Positions 24,000 through 34,530 of a stretch of DNA of 64,000 nucleotides are shown one piece after another. The notes beneath the pieces are model-generated. The model was not told the origin of the DNA, did no database searches, and was given only the letters and a program-made list of their open reading frames with translations. This DNA comes from Musa acuminata AAA Group (taxonomy: Eukaryota; Streptophyta; Magnoliopsida; Zingiberales; Musaceae). How positions within the stretch are numbered: the stretch's first letter is position 1; the number at the start of each line of letters is the position of its first letter. The DNA is taken from NCBI RefSeq assembly GCF_036884655.1, contig NC_088356.1, positions 17,817,001-17,881,000 of the forward strand, written 5' to 3'. The position numbers and the translations under genes were made by a program.

Positions 24000-25068
24000 A
24001 ACATGTTTGAAGCATTGAACATGATTCATATTGAAAATGTGTCTCATGTCAAAAGTATGAATCAAGCATTTGTGAAATCCGAAATCATCCTCAAAGTCAC
24101 ATTTAATAAATTCATACATGACAAGCATAGATTTATTAAAAAGGCGATAAGATAGAGGATCACATTTCGTTTTTATAAATTTCTATTCATGTGATTTGCT
24201 TCTTATAAGTATGCCTTTACCTTTAATAAAACAAGTGTCAACATTTAAGACGGAAAGGTAAAAAACAAATCATCAAGCATGATTCCATGATAACATCCTT
24301 TTAATATCTTGATATTCATCATCAAGTATGATTTCAAAAAGTATGTTCAAGAGAAATCATTAAGACCAAATGCATGATACACTCATTTATTTTCAAAATA
24401 TTCATTATGTTTATTTTCATGAGATTCACAAGATTGGTAAAATAAATTCATTAATCTCAATAGGATAGAAAATTCATTTCCATTTCATACAATTGATTTC
24501 ATGTGAGGGTATTCATGTTTTTTTGTGAAAACATGTATCATCATTTAAAATCGAAACATAAGTTTCGTCATGAAACTGTCAAGACCAAACACATCATGAT
24601 ATCACATCTATCATCAAACGACTATCAAGAAATTCATACATAGATGTACATGCATTATGTCATCTTAATATGTCATGAGAATATCATCTTAATTCGTCAT
24701 AAAGATGATTAGACCAAAAACATGTTAGTCTAAAATGAGAGTTTCAAATCAACATTTACTTCAAAAACTCATGCATGACATAAAATTATCAAGATACACA
24801 TGCATGGATTAATCCTAAGCATTATCACATATCATATAATTATCATCCCTAATGTTGCATACATCATTCAACATTTCAAAACATAACATGCATGAAACCT
24901 TAGCAATATACTTTTCATGATCAAATTTTTAATTTTTCAAAGATGCTAAAAAGAAAAACATGATATAATTTTTTAAAAATAATTTTTTATTTCCTATTCC
25001 TACTATCTAAATTAAGAACTCATGAAAAACTTCAAGTAATTTCAAAATAATTCAAGAGAGCTGAGTTA
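24000..25068 (-). other. AT-rich spacer of element B, gag-proximal part
   Basis: Non-coding continuation of 11750-13967. It includes 'atgcctttacc...aacatttaagacggaaag' near 24210-24260, a diverged copy of a phrase also present near 13660, 32020, 39730 and 62700 in the other pol-less elements. It joins gag at a point that corresponds in elements D and F. Confidence 0.55.
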
Positions 25069-25976
25069 CTTACCTTGTCGTCGAAGCCCGTCAAAGCCCA
25101 ATTCGCCGTTTCACCTTTGGAAGTTCTTGATTCATCCTTGGTTTCCTTCCTCTTCTTTGGCCTCTTCCTCCATTCAAGTTCATTGTTTATTTTAGATTTT
25201 TGTTTAATAAACTTATTAAGATTTAGTGTTCGAAGTTCAAGTTCATCATTGTCCTCATCACTTGAGTATCGCTCAAGTGGTATTCATTTGTCTGGAGTTC
25301 CAAATCCTTCCTATTCTTTGGAAGGTGGTTTAAGTGCTCATCGGGTTCAAAATGTTCCAAAAGTGTCATTTCATAGGTCATTAATGACCCGATTAATTCT
25401 TCTAATGGAAAATCATTTAAATTTTTTTATCTCTTGTATTGCGGTTATTTTAGGATCCCACCTTTTTAGAAGGGATCTTAAGATCTTGCTTACGAGATCA
25501 AAATTCGAAAAAAATTTACCAAGAACTCTTAGATTATTGACGACATCCATGAAACAGGTGCACTTGTCGCCTATAGTCTCACTTTGTTGCATTCAAAAAA
25601 GCTCAAAATCATGCAATAAAATGTTAACTTTCGAGTCTTTGACTCTACTAGTTCCCTCGTGTGTGATTTCAAGTGTTCGCAAAATATCAAAAGCCGTTTC
25701 GCACGTAGAAATCCGATTGAACTCATTTTTGTCTAAAGCGCAAAATAAGGCATTCATAGCCTTTGCGTTTAAAGAAAAATACTTCTTCTCCAAATCCGAC
25801 CATTCGTTCATCGGTTTAGAGGGAAGTTGAAAACCATTTTCAACAATATTCCATAAATCCAAATTCATAGAAATCAAGAAAACTCTCATTCGAGTTTTCC
25901 AATAAGTGTAGCCCAATCCTTTAAACAACGGTGGAAGAACAACTGATAAGCCCTCTTGAAAGCCACGAAGAGTCAT
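25069..25976 (-). pseudogene. gag: Gag-only gene of element B, zinc knuckle lost
   Basis: It reads on the minus strand from the ATG at 25976: LRGFQEGLSVVLPPLFKG, YWKTRMRVFLI, NAKAMNALFCALDKNEFNR and THEGTSRVKDSK, 127 codons before the frame breaks near 25593. Downstream the same protein can be followed through LRSLLKRWDPKI, SSDEDNDELELR and a Lys-rich stretch in shifted frames. Where other copies have the CYECKK..GHY..C knuckle, this copy passes straight to an acidic/Lys-rich linker, and it ends after a sequence comparable to FALMTLDNEV in element D. No protease follows. The long open frame on the opposite strand (25075-25830) is a shadow. Confidence 0.82.
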
Positions 25977-26012
25977 TTCTCTCGGGTGTGAATCCGAAAT
26001 GAGAAATACCAG

Positions 26013-26024
26013 GCTCTGATACCA
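26013..26024 (-). other. Primer binding site of element B
   Basis: The complement of TGGTATCAGAGC lies between gag and the LTR beginning at 26027, fixing element B in minus orientation. Confidence 0.85.
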
Positions 26025-26026
26025 AT

Positions 26027-27240
26027 TGTTAGGATTAAGAGCACTAAGAGTGGGGGGGGGGGGGGGGGGGGGGGGGGCGGTGGGGGGGTGGGTGAATTAG
26101 TGCAGCGGAAAACTTTCGACGATTAAAACTGCATTCGTACGATAAAAGCGATTTTGGTAATAAAGCCGATTCGTAAATCACTTTCAATTGTGATCAAGCG
26201 AGATGCAGTTAAAGCAAAGATATAAAGGCAGTTTGCATTTATGATGGAAATCAGAATGTAAGCGCAAACTGAAATATGATGTTCGTACGATAAAACTGAT
26301 TTCCGTCTTAACGCCGATTCGGAAAATACTTAACTATGAAACACATTTGTAAATGAGCAGAAGGCAGTAAGCTACTGAGGAGGTTTACAGTAAATATAAG
26401 ATGCTCAAAGTAAATGCAAACCGAGATTTAGAGTGGTTCGGTCAATCTTGACCTACATCCACTTTTGGCTTCCTCCTCCGATGAGGTCACCGACGTCCAC
26501 TAGAGGCCTTCCTTCAATAGGCGAAGTCCAACCACTCTTTTACAGTTTCACTCCTTTTGACGGGCTTAGGAGACAACCCTTACAGAATTTCCTCTCCTCT
26601 CTTGAAAGATCAAAACTTGGAAGAAAAGAGGGAGGAGAACTTCTAGACTTTACAACACTTTTGAGCTCTAAAATCACAGAGTAAGATCAAGCTTTCGGTG
26701 CATTTGGTTGCCCTTTCATTGCTGAAAGGGTGGGGTATTTATAGGCCCCAAACCAGTTTGAATTTCGAGCTCAAAATTGTCATCTTTCGGAATTCCGGGG
26801 TCTGGCGGTTGCACCGCCTGACTGGGGTGGTTGCACCGCCTGGCAGAGCTCAGAGACTGAGCCTCTGGGCGGTGCCACCTCCTGTCAGGGGCGGTTGCAT
26901 CGCTTGGCAGAGCTCGGAGACTAAGCCTCTAGGCAGTGCCATCGCGTGACAGGGGCGGTTGCACCGCCTAGTCTCGCTCGGAGACTGAGCCCAAGCAATG
27001 CCACCGGCTGACTAGGGCGGTTGCACCGCTTGGCAGAGCTCGAAGACCGAGCTCAGGTGGTTCCACCGTCTGTTAGGGGCGGTTGCACCGCCCAGCCTAG
27101 CTCGAAGACTGAGCCCTGTGCGATGCCACCGTCGACCCAGGCAATGCCACCCCTGGCCAAGAAATCTGGGTCCGAATGGGCTGATCCATTCGGCACAATT
27201 TGGGTTTGTCAAGGGCTTAATTGTCCCAAGATTAAGTTAA
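26027..27240 (-). repeat. 5' LTR of element B (minus orientation), truncated
   Basis: Starts TGTTAGGATTAAGAGCAC and parallels 9792-10970 through the G-tract, TATA (complement near 26732) and palindrome cluster 26800-27150. The match stops at 'gattaagttaa' (27240), where a plus-strand RNase H tail begins. The equivalent of 10971-11749 (the outer part of U3) is missing. Confidence 0.83.
26052..26077. repeat. G26 homopolymer in the LTR
   Basis: An uninterrupted run of about 26 G, followed by GG and G7 blocks, in a position where sister LTRs carry 6-12 G (complement: C8 to C9). The length may be imprecise from sequencing. Confidence 0.8.
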
Positions 27241-27405
27241 TTAGGCATCACTTTATATGAGATCTTGTTAATAATCATGATGTAATATTAGAGTTTATTG
27301 ATACGAAACATTAATTAGCCGATATCTTTACAAAACCCTTAAATGAAGAACAATTTGATTTCATTAGATGGGAATTAAGGATGTTAAACTGTTTGAACTC
27401 ATGAA
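27241..27405 (+). pseudogene. pol: RNase H tail of element A pol
   Basis: Reads as the last roughly 50 codons of copia RNase H (RHHFI-D-VNNHDVILEFIDTKH-like, then ADIFTKPLNEEQFDFI). An in-frame TGA or TAA in two places disables it. It is oriented like element A gag and leads to an LTR of the same family, so I take it as the far side of element A, with the rest of pol lost. Confidence 0.8.
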
Positions 27406-27768
27406 TTTGTTAAATTTTTATTTTCGGACTTTCTTGATCACTCACCTGAATCTTATAGTATGCACAATGAGCCATATGCATTTTTCCATATGAGTTGTTA
27501 CGATGCTTGCGTACAAATTTTATATGTGAATCATGAAATTACAGTATGCATTTTTTTTTATGAGTTCTATACCATGTTTGAGTATGATATGCATTTTATA
27601 TATTGAATCATGAATGTACAATCTTCGATATGAATCTTCTCCTTTTATGATGCAAATTTTACGTGATAAAATAAATAAGGTTGTGTGCTTCACAACAATA
27701 AAAATCTTACAAAATTGTAATCACCTATGATAGCACCACACACCAATGTGAGCAATGCTCACTGCCTA
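27406..27768 (+). other. AT-rich spacer of element A after pol
   Basis: No reading frame or recognisable signal; repeated 'tgaatcatgaa' and 'atatgcat' words, as in other copies of this spacer. Confidence 0.45.
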
Positions 27769-27910
27769 TAGGCGGTGGCACCGCCCAGCTGGCGGTAGCA
27801 CCGCTAGTTGTCACGGGTGGCAGGCGGTAGCACCGCCCAACTAGCGGTGCCACTGCCCGCAACCTCTGCCCTATAAAAAGGCACTTAGGGCCGGCGGTAG
27901 AACCAACCCC
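27769..27910 (+). promoter_or_regulatory. Internal palindrome cluster with TATA box upstream of the envelope-like ORF
   Basis: Several GGCGGTnnCACCGCC-type palindromes precede CTATAAAAAGG (TATA near 27872), then a C/T-rich leader of about 260 bases up to the envelope-like ATG at 28138. The order of palindromes, TATA and leader copies that of the LTR promoter. The same module occurs at 15098-15240, 21962-22110 and, inverted, at 56277-56430. Promoter activity is inferred. Confidence 0.5.
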
Positions 27911-28137
27911 AAGCCCTCCTACATTCCTCCAAACACCTCTAAACACCTCTCCACCCCTCATTCTCCTTGATCCTCCTCTAGAAACTTAAGGAAACCCTCA
28001 TCTTCTTCAAATTCAAGGATCAATCTCAACCTTTCAAGAAGATTACTGCAAGGGTAATTCTCAAACCTCTTCTCTCAATTTATTAATAGATCTTGCCTCT
28101 TATGTGTAGTTCTCTCATCATTTATATGTTTAGTCTC

Positions 28138-29235
28138 ATGGCCTCTAGAAGATCCTTTAGGGACAAAGGGAAGAAGAGATTAGATGAAAATTAAGACTCC
28201 ATACTTTTCGATTCTAATCAACATGCCCTAAAATTTCCATCAATAGAGTCTAGACATGTTCATAAGGGTAAATATGTTGATTTAGACGAGTTAAGTGATC
28301 TAGAACCTATTCAATGGTTTGCGAATCTAGACATTCTCCCAATCCTTCAAATGAGTGAACCTATCTACCCTAGACTTGTTAGGCTATTTTACAATAATTT
28401 ACATGTAGATGAAGATGAAAGGGTATCTACCTATATATTAGGACATCATATACCCATTACGGATAGATCAATTTGCAACATCATAGGAATTTCGGTAAAA
28501 GAAAGAGGGTGTTATTTTAGAGGACAATGGGACGAAGAAACAGTTGGGACTACTTACGTTGATGCCTTAGGAACAATTTTTGGCAATCCTAACTTAATGA
28601 TTCTTCCAATTTACTAACTTTAAGCACAAAAATACTTCATCACATCCTGATAAGTAATCATTCTCTCAAAGCAATATCATCATGATGAAGTTAGCCAAAT
28701 AGAACTAGGTACCATATATTGGATTATGAAGGGACATAACAATTGTTTTGATTACCTAATCCAACAAAACATGATTGAGCTATCAAAAAAGGACATGATG
28801 CTTCCATATGGTGGCTTAATCATAAGACTACTCCATGCCTATGATATTGTCATTCCACCCGATGAAGAAGTTATAAAACTAGAAAGATTTAGTATCATAA
28901 ATAGAAATATACTTCGATAGATGAGATGTACATTCAGAAAGGGTATATGGACTAGACTGCCTAGAAGGACTGATCCCCTCCAACTTGAACCAGAACCTGA
29001 AACACCAATTTTTAGGGGTAATCTATCTCCTCCAATTGGTCCCTTTGAGGAATCACCTCTAGTAGAGCAAGCACCTCCCTCATCTATCGAAGACATAGGG
29101 ACTCAGATGGATCGATTTGAACAATGTCAAGATCAACTTGAACAATGCCAAGATCAAATTTTGACTGACCTACAACAGATTCATCAACAACTCAATACCC
29201 TATTTAGACATTTTGACTGGCCATCACATGAATAA
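28138..29235 (+). pseudogene. Sirevirus envelope-like / plant transposon-protein ORF of element A
   Basis: Starts MASRRSFRDKGKKRL. A stop follows near 28192; an 88-codon open stretch (28351-28617) with PIYPRLVRLFYNN, DRSICNIIGISV and GTTYVDALGTIFGNPNL; a frameshift; further stretches at 28726-28920 (GHNNCFDYLIQQNMIELSK) and 28921-29235 (Pro-rich part, then a Gln/Glu coiled coil of FEQCQDQLEQCQDQ type). This family sits between pol and the 3' LTR in many Sireviruses and has been called envelope-like; no envelope function is established, and I see no clear signal peptide or membrane anchor. Compared with the copy at 54960-56069 it is more damaged. Confidence 0.8.
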
Positions 29236-29789
29236 TTAATTATGACTTTATGCTGATGACAAAGGGGGAGAAATGGATGAAATCCCCTTCTTTTATTCTG
29301 CTTACTTTGATGTTGTAATCCTATGTTGTTTACCTTGATGTTGTAAATTTAAAATGCTACTTACTTTGATGATTACAATTCTATACTTACCTTGATGATG
29401 ACTTGTAAGTATAATATACTTATCTTCAAATGATGAGTATAATATCATGCTTACCTTGATGCTGAAAATTTCTATCAATTTTATGCTTACCTTGATGCTG
29501 AAAATTTTTGTCAATATCATACTTACTTTGATGCTGAAAATATATGTGATTTTGACTCGAAAATAGATGTCATGTCTTGACATCATTTCTATCGACGAAT
29601 ACGTGGTATCATCTTTAGATTTAGTAAATCATGATGTGCATAATGATAATAAGTCTAAATTATCAATTTAATGCTTGAATTCAAAGGTGTTGAATTCAAG
29701 AGTATCTTTTCTCAATTATGACATATAGATAGGGGGAGTTAAGATTAACTCTATCACCAATTGGTTGTCATAATAAAAAAGGGAGAGAT
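29236..29789 (+). other. Spacer with internal and terminal polypurine tracts (element A)
   Basis: Begins with an internal polypurine tract (CAAAGGGGGAGAAATGG near 29260) just after the envelope-like stop. It contains about six copies of a 'cttacctTGATGctgaaaat' type phrase between 29330 and 29550 (period near 55-60), then the terminal tract AAAAAAGGGAGAGA before the LTR. Confidence 0.65.
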
Positions 29790-30978
29790 TGTTGAATCTC
29801 AGATTTTGATAATGAAATCAATTGGTAAATTATTTGATCTAATCCATATGTTGAGATAAGTGTGTAGGATTAACTACGATAGTAGTAAGGTGTAAAGCAG
29901 ATGATGGGCTAGAGTCGAAGACTCGGACGATATACCGGGAGGTCACCAAGAGTTCATCGTGAGATCATCAGAAGCACATTGGAAGACTCGCCGAAAGCTT
30001 GTCGGAAGATTGTCGGAAGCACGCTAGAAGACTAGCTGAGAGTTGGTCGGGAGTTCGCTTGAAGCTTGTTAGAAGACTCGCCAAAAAGTTCACTGGAAGG
30101 TCGCCGAGTGAAAAATCAACGTACCAGACCATGCTTGCCTTAATCATAGTTAGAACGATAATTAGAGTTTATTTGGGAGGTAATCCCATCAACTCTATTA
30201 GGGGCCAACTAGGTTCGGAGTTGGGCTGGTTTGGGCCGGAGTCAAGGCCCAACCAGGATACTGAATTCTTGGCCGGCAGTGGCATTACTTAGAAAGTAGA
30301 ACCCCAGGTGGTCTGGGCAGTGGTACCGCCGACAGTTATTGCTGCCAGCGATGGTACTGCCCTTGTCAGGTGGTGGTACCGCTAGTACCCCGAAAATCCG
30401 GGATGAGATACTTTTTGGCTTCATTTTTGAAAGCCATTGGAGCCTATAAATACCCCACCCTTTTCAGCATGAAAAGGTACCGAAGTGTGAAAATAATCTT
30501 GAGTTATTGGGGCGTAAAAGTATTGTAAACAAGTGCTAGAGTTCTCCTCCTCCCTTTCTAAATTTTGAGATCATTCAAGAGAGGTGTGAGACTTGTAAGG
30601 GTTCTCTCCTAAACCTAGGAAAAGGAGACAGTGCTGTAAAGAGGTGTTTGGTCTTCACATATTAAAGGAAGGCCTTTAGTAGACGCTGGAGACCTCGTCA
30701 AAGGAGGAATCCAAAAATGGATGTAGGTCACCTTGATCAAACCACTTTAAATTCCGGTTTGCTTTTCATTTGTGCAATTTACTTTACTGCAAACCTCTTT
30801 AATCTTCTCATGCACTTTTACAAAAGCTTTCAAGTTCAACTTCTCTCCGAAACAGATTGAATCGAAACCATTTTCATCGGAATCGGTTTTAAACGAAACG
30901 AACAATTTTATGAAATCGTGAAAGTTTTCTACTGCACTAATTCACCCCCCCCTCTTAGTGCCACTCTTGATCCGAATA
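29790..30978 (+). repeat. 3' LTR of element A
   Basis: From TGTTGAATCTCAG to GATCCGAATA (degenerate end). Holds a weak palindrome cluster at 30275-30392, TATAAATA at 30445-30452 and a C-rich tract near 30945. It is the partner of the truncated LTR at 7684-8286; the two differ at roughly one base in ten, so this is the oldest layer of the left nest. Confidence 0.83.
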
Positions 30979-32490
30979 GTACACGCAAACAAATTTTTTC
31001 TCCCCCTTTGTCATTGGTAAAAAGAGGGGAATAACAATACAATAGTGCAATTCATTTTCCTTTAATTTAATTTATAAATTATGACAAAGATAAAGTGTCA
31101 TTCTTATTTTGAAATGCCATAATTGAGATAAAACTTGAATTCAAATCAAGGTAATTTTAATCATGATTGACATCATATGCAATACATCATATACATCATC
31201 ATAATAAAATCATAAGTATTGCATGCATCATTCCAAATTAAAAATATTTCACATCATGATGGTATCAAATCTCGAGAAATCAAGATGATGATTCATAAAA
31301 AAATATCACAAGTTATAATCAAGGAAAAAATCATCATTCATTTTTAACTCATTCAATTTGTCAAATCAATATTTCTTGGGTATGCATGATATCAAAACAT
31401 GGTTTCAAATCTTCAACATATAACATGCATAATTTTAAACCATTACAAACCATTATCAAGGTCATAGTTTGTTTGCATAAGTCTCTTCTTTAGTAAATGA
31501 TAAAAAGAAATAATCGAAGATAGAAAATTTTTTATTCTCATAAAAGATAGCTTAAGTAGAGAAATAAAAAAGAAAGTTCATGATTCGGTTGAAAATTTTT
31601 TATTCAAATTCAAATCATTAAAATCACTTTTTGAAAAATTCAATGAAGGCAACATAAATAGATTCACATGAGAACTCGATTCATGCATAATGTCTCAATT
31701 TTTCATGAATGCCACAAGACATGATTTATTTCAACAAATCTCTTCTTTTATAAATGGATAAAAGAAACATAGGAGATCAAATGATATAATATCTTGATTC
31801 ATGCATAAGAAATCTTAAGTTATAAATCTGAAAAAATCAAGATAAAGTTCATTTAAATTCAAATCGATAAATCAAGATCATTTTCAAGAGATTACTTAAG
31901 ATAGATTCATCACTAAGAATCACTTGTTGAAATTTCAAAAAGCTTTAGAGGTATCTTCAAGAAAACATGCATTCTCCCTTTTTATTTTAATCGAAGTGAT
32001 TTGATTTCATACAAGCATGCCTTTATCTTTTTATGCCAAACAAAAATATGCATCATCGTTTAAAATGAAAAAGAACTTTCATTACGGCAAAGATCGATAA
32101 TCCATCATCATGCATAATTTTGAAAGATAAACTCATTAAGCATGATCTGAAATCATCATTACATTATTTATAAAAATATTATGCATGGTTTCATTGAACA
32201 TAAGGTATCTTCAATCAAAATCGAAAAGCAATACAGAAATCAACATGATTACATATTATTGCTTTTCTAAAACAAACATACGATTATTCTTATTAGGTGT
32301 ACAAGCATTAGATTTATATCTAACATTTTGTTGTATTTTTATAAAACATGCAATTGTCATTATTATTTTTAAAATTACTAGTATGATCCCATTTTTTTAA
32401 CATTTTTATTATATCATTAAACATGTAATTTTCAAGAAAAAAGTATATATAATTATTCTAAACTAAATTAAAAATAACTCATGAAAAGCA
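30979..32490 (-). other. AT-rich spacer of element D
   Basis: Non-coding. A polypurine-type tract (complement near 31000) stands at the left edge without a following minus-strand LTR, so element D lost its 3' LTR or was cut here by element A. It shares the 'gcctttatctttttatgccaa' and 'catcatcgtttaaaat' phrases with the spacers near 62700 and 39730. Confidence 0.55.
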
Positions 32491-33456
32491 TCATATAATT
32501 TCGAAATAAATCAAAGGGGTTTCGTTTAAGTTTTTTACCTCATTGTCGAGAGTCATCAAAGCGAAGTTCGTTGTTTCATCTTCATCGGTTTGCTCCTCGT
32601 CATTGGATGAGCCCGATTCATCCCAAAGTACTTCCTTCTTCTTGCATTCATAGCAAATAGTTACGTTTTTTTTTAGTTTATTTTTGTTCTTTAATTCTTG
32701 TTTCATGAACTTTTTAAACTTTAAGAGTTCAAGGTCATTATCATCATCACTTGAGTCATCACTCAAGTGGTATTCTATTGTTCGAAATGCCAAATCCTTC
32801 TTATTTTTTCGAAGATTATTCTCAAGTTTGTTTTATACTACATTAGTCATTTCGTAGGTCATCAAAGACCCGATAAGTTCTTCGATCGAAAAAGTATTCA
32901 AATCTTTGGCATATTAAATGACCATTACTTTAGGATCCCAAGTTTTAGAAAGAGATCGCAAAATTTTATTCACAAGTTCAAGGTTCAAAAAGCATTTGCC
33001 AAGAGCTTTTAAACCATTGACGACATCCATAAAACGAGTGTACATGTCAACAACGATTTCGCTTGGCTTCATTCGAAAAAGTTCAAAATCATGCATTAAA
33101 AGATTTATCTTAGAATCTTTTACTCTACTAGTGCCTTCGTGTGTGATTTTGAGTGTGTGCCATATATCGAAAGCCATTTCGCAAGTAGAAACCCGATTAA
33201 ACTCAGTTTTATCCAAAGCGCAAAATAGAGCATTCATAGCTTTAGCATTTAAGGAAAAAGTTTTCTTCTCCAAATCATTCCATTCTTTCATTAGAGTAGA
33301 AGACTTTTGAAAACCACTTTCGATAATATTCGATAAATTCAAATCCAAGAAAAGCAAGAAAACTCTCATTCAAGTTTTTCAATATGTGTAGTCCGACCCA
33401 TTGAACATGGGAGAACGCATAAGGGAGTGACCCTCTTGAAAGCCGAAAAGAGTCAT
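32491..33456 (-). pseudogene. gag: Gag-only gene of element D, zinc knuckle truncated
   Basis: The minus-strand gag starts from an ATG at 33456, with a frame break near 33370, then 151 codons (33369-32914) including NAKAMNALFCALDKTEFNR, THEGTSRVKDSK and LNLELVNKILRSLSKTWDPK. After another break it ends as a 100-codon piece carrying SSDDDNDLEL, then CYECKKKEVLWDESG. The knuckle keeps its first two Cys, but the GHY..C half is gone and the text continues in the acidic linker. It terminates shortly after FALMTLDNEVKN and then becomes spacer; no protease or other pol part follows. Confidence 0.83.
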
Positions 33457-33492
33457 TTCTCTTGGGTGTTAAACCAAATGAGAAAAGACGTG

Positions 33493-33504
33493 GCTTTGAT
33501 ACCA
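33493..33504 (-). other. Primer binding site of element D
   Basis: The complement of TGGTATCAAAGC, a one-base variant of the initiator-Met tRNA site, three bases from the LTR. Confidence 0.7.
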
Positions 33505-33506
33505 AC

Positions 33507-34530
33507 TGTTATGAATGAGTCGGCACTAAGAGGGGGGGGGGGGTTGAATTAGTGTAGCAATAAAATTACGTCGGTTTAAAAATCTTTCATATGATAAAAC
33601 CCATTTCGTAAAGATGCTTAAATTGAAAGCGTATAGAAGAGTATAGTAAGTGATAAGAAGGCAGTTTGCAGTTGAAGTAAATTGCCCAAAAGAAACACAA
33701 ACTAGATTTTTATAGTGGTTCAGCCATCGTGACCTACATCCACTCCACCGATTCCTCTTCCGTCGAGGCCACCGATATCCACTATCGGTCTTCCTTCAAT
33801 AGGCGAAGACCAACCACCTTCTACAGCTCTTTCTCCTTTTATCGGGTTTAGGAGATAACCCTTACACCCCCACTTACTCCTCTCTCAAACTATTCTAACA
33901 CTTAGATTTTTGAGAGGAGTCCACCCAAGATTACAGCAGCGTTTCTTTCTTTTTCACTCTCAATTCTTATGTATGTTAAATAGGGATGAGAGGGGTATTT
34001 ATAGGCCTCAAGTTGATTTAAACTTGGAGCCTAAAAATATCTCAACTCGGGTTTCCTGTGTCCTAGTGGTACCATTGCCTAGGAGATTGTGTCTATGCGG
34101 TACCATCGCTCAGACTGCTGGTACCACCGCCTGACATAGCTACTGGGCGGTACCACCGCCTAATAGTCTCGGAGACCATGCCACGATAATGCCACCTATT
34201 GGGTCACTGTTTAGGCCTTTCATTGGGCCCAACACAGTCCATACATGGGCCCAACTGGCCCCTAATTGGGTTGGCCCAATTCCAATCCCAATTATGTGCT
34301 AACTATAAAATTTAAGACATTTACTAAGCTAAACAAGTCTGTAAGTCTAGGTTTCTTCCGGCGATCTTCTAGCGAACTTCCGATGATCTCTTAGCAACGT
34401 TCCAACGGACTCTCGGCAAGCTCCTGGACTTCACGACGATCTTCTTGGCTTGTTCCGGCGAGCTCCTTTGGCAAGCTCCTAGACTTCTCGGTTAATTCTG
34501 GCATAACTTCCGATGAACTGTCATGGACAA
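33507..34530 (-). repeat. 5' LTR of element D (minus orientation), truncated
   Basis: Starts TGTTATGAATGAGTCGGCAC and has a G12 tract (33532-33543), TATA complement near 33995 and palindromes at 34070-34190. It resembles the LTR at 41051-42570 until about 34515, then changes into unrelated sequence; the expected GATTCAACA end is absent. The right coordinate is approximate. Confidence 0.72.

Larger units (their letters stand above)
9792..27240 (-). mobile_element. Element B: minus-strand pol-less Sirevirus-like element, split by a nested composite
   Basis: Read on the minus strand: 5' LTR 26027-27240 (truncated at its U3 side), primer site 26013-26024, gag 25069-25976, AT-rich spacer 24000-25068 and 11750-13967, polypurine tract next to 11750, 3' LTR 9792-11749. 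The spacer is interrupted by the plus-strand composite 13973-23994. No protease, integrase, RT or RNase H segment of minus orientation is present. The left end sits in element A gag; the right end joins directly to a plus-strand RNase H tail, so part of B and most of A's pol were lost at that junction. Confidence 0.75.

Noticed and set aside
25075..25830. 251-codon plus-strand open frame
   Set aside because: It is the antisense of the gag of element B; the minus-strand frame shows the conserved gag motifs.
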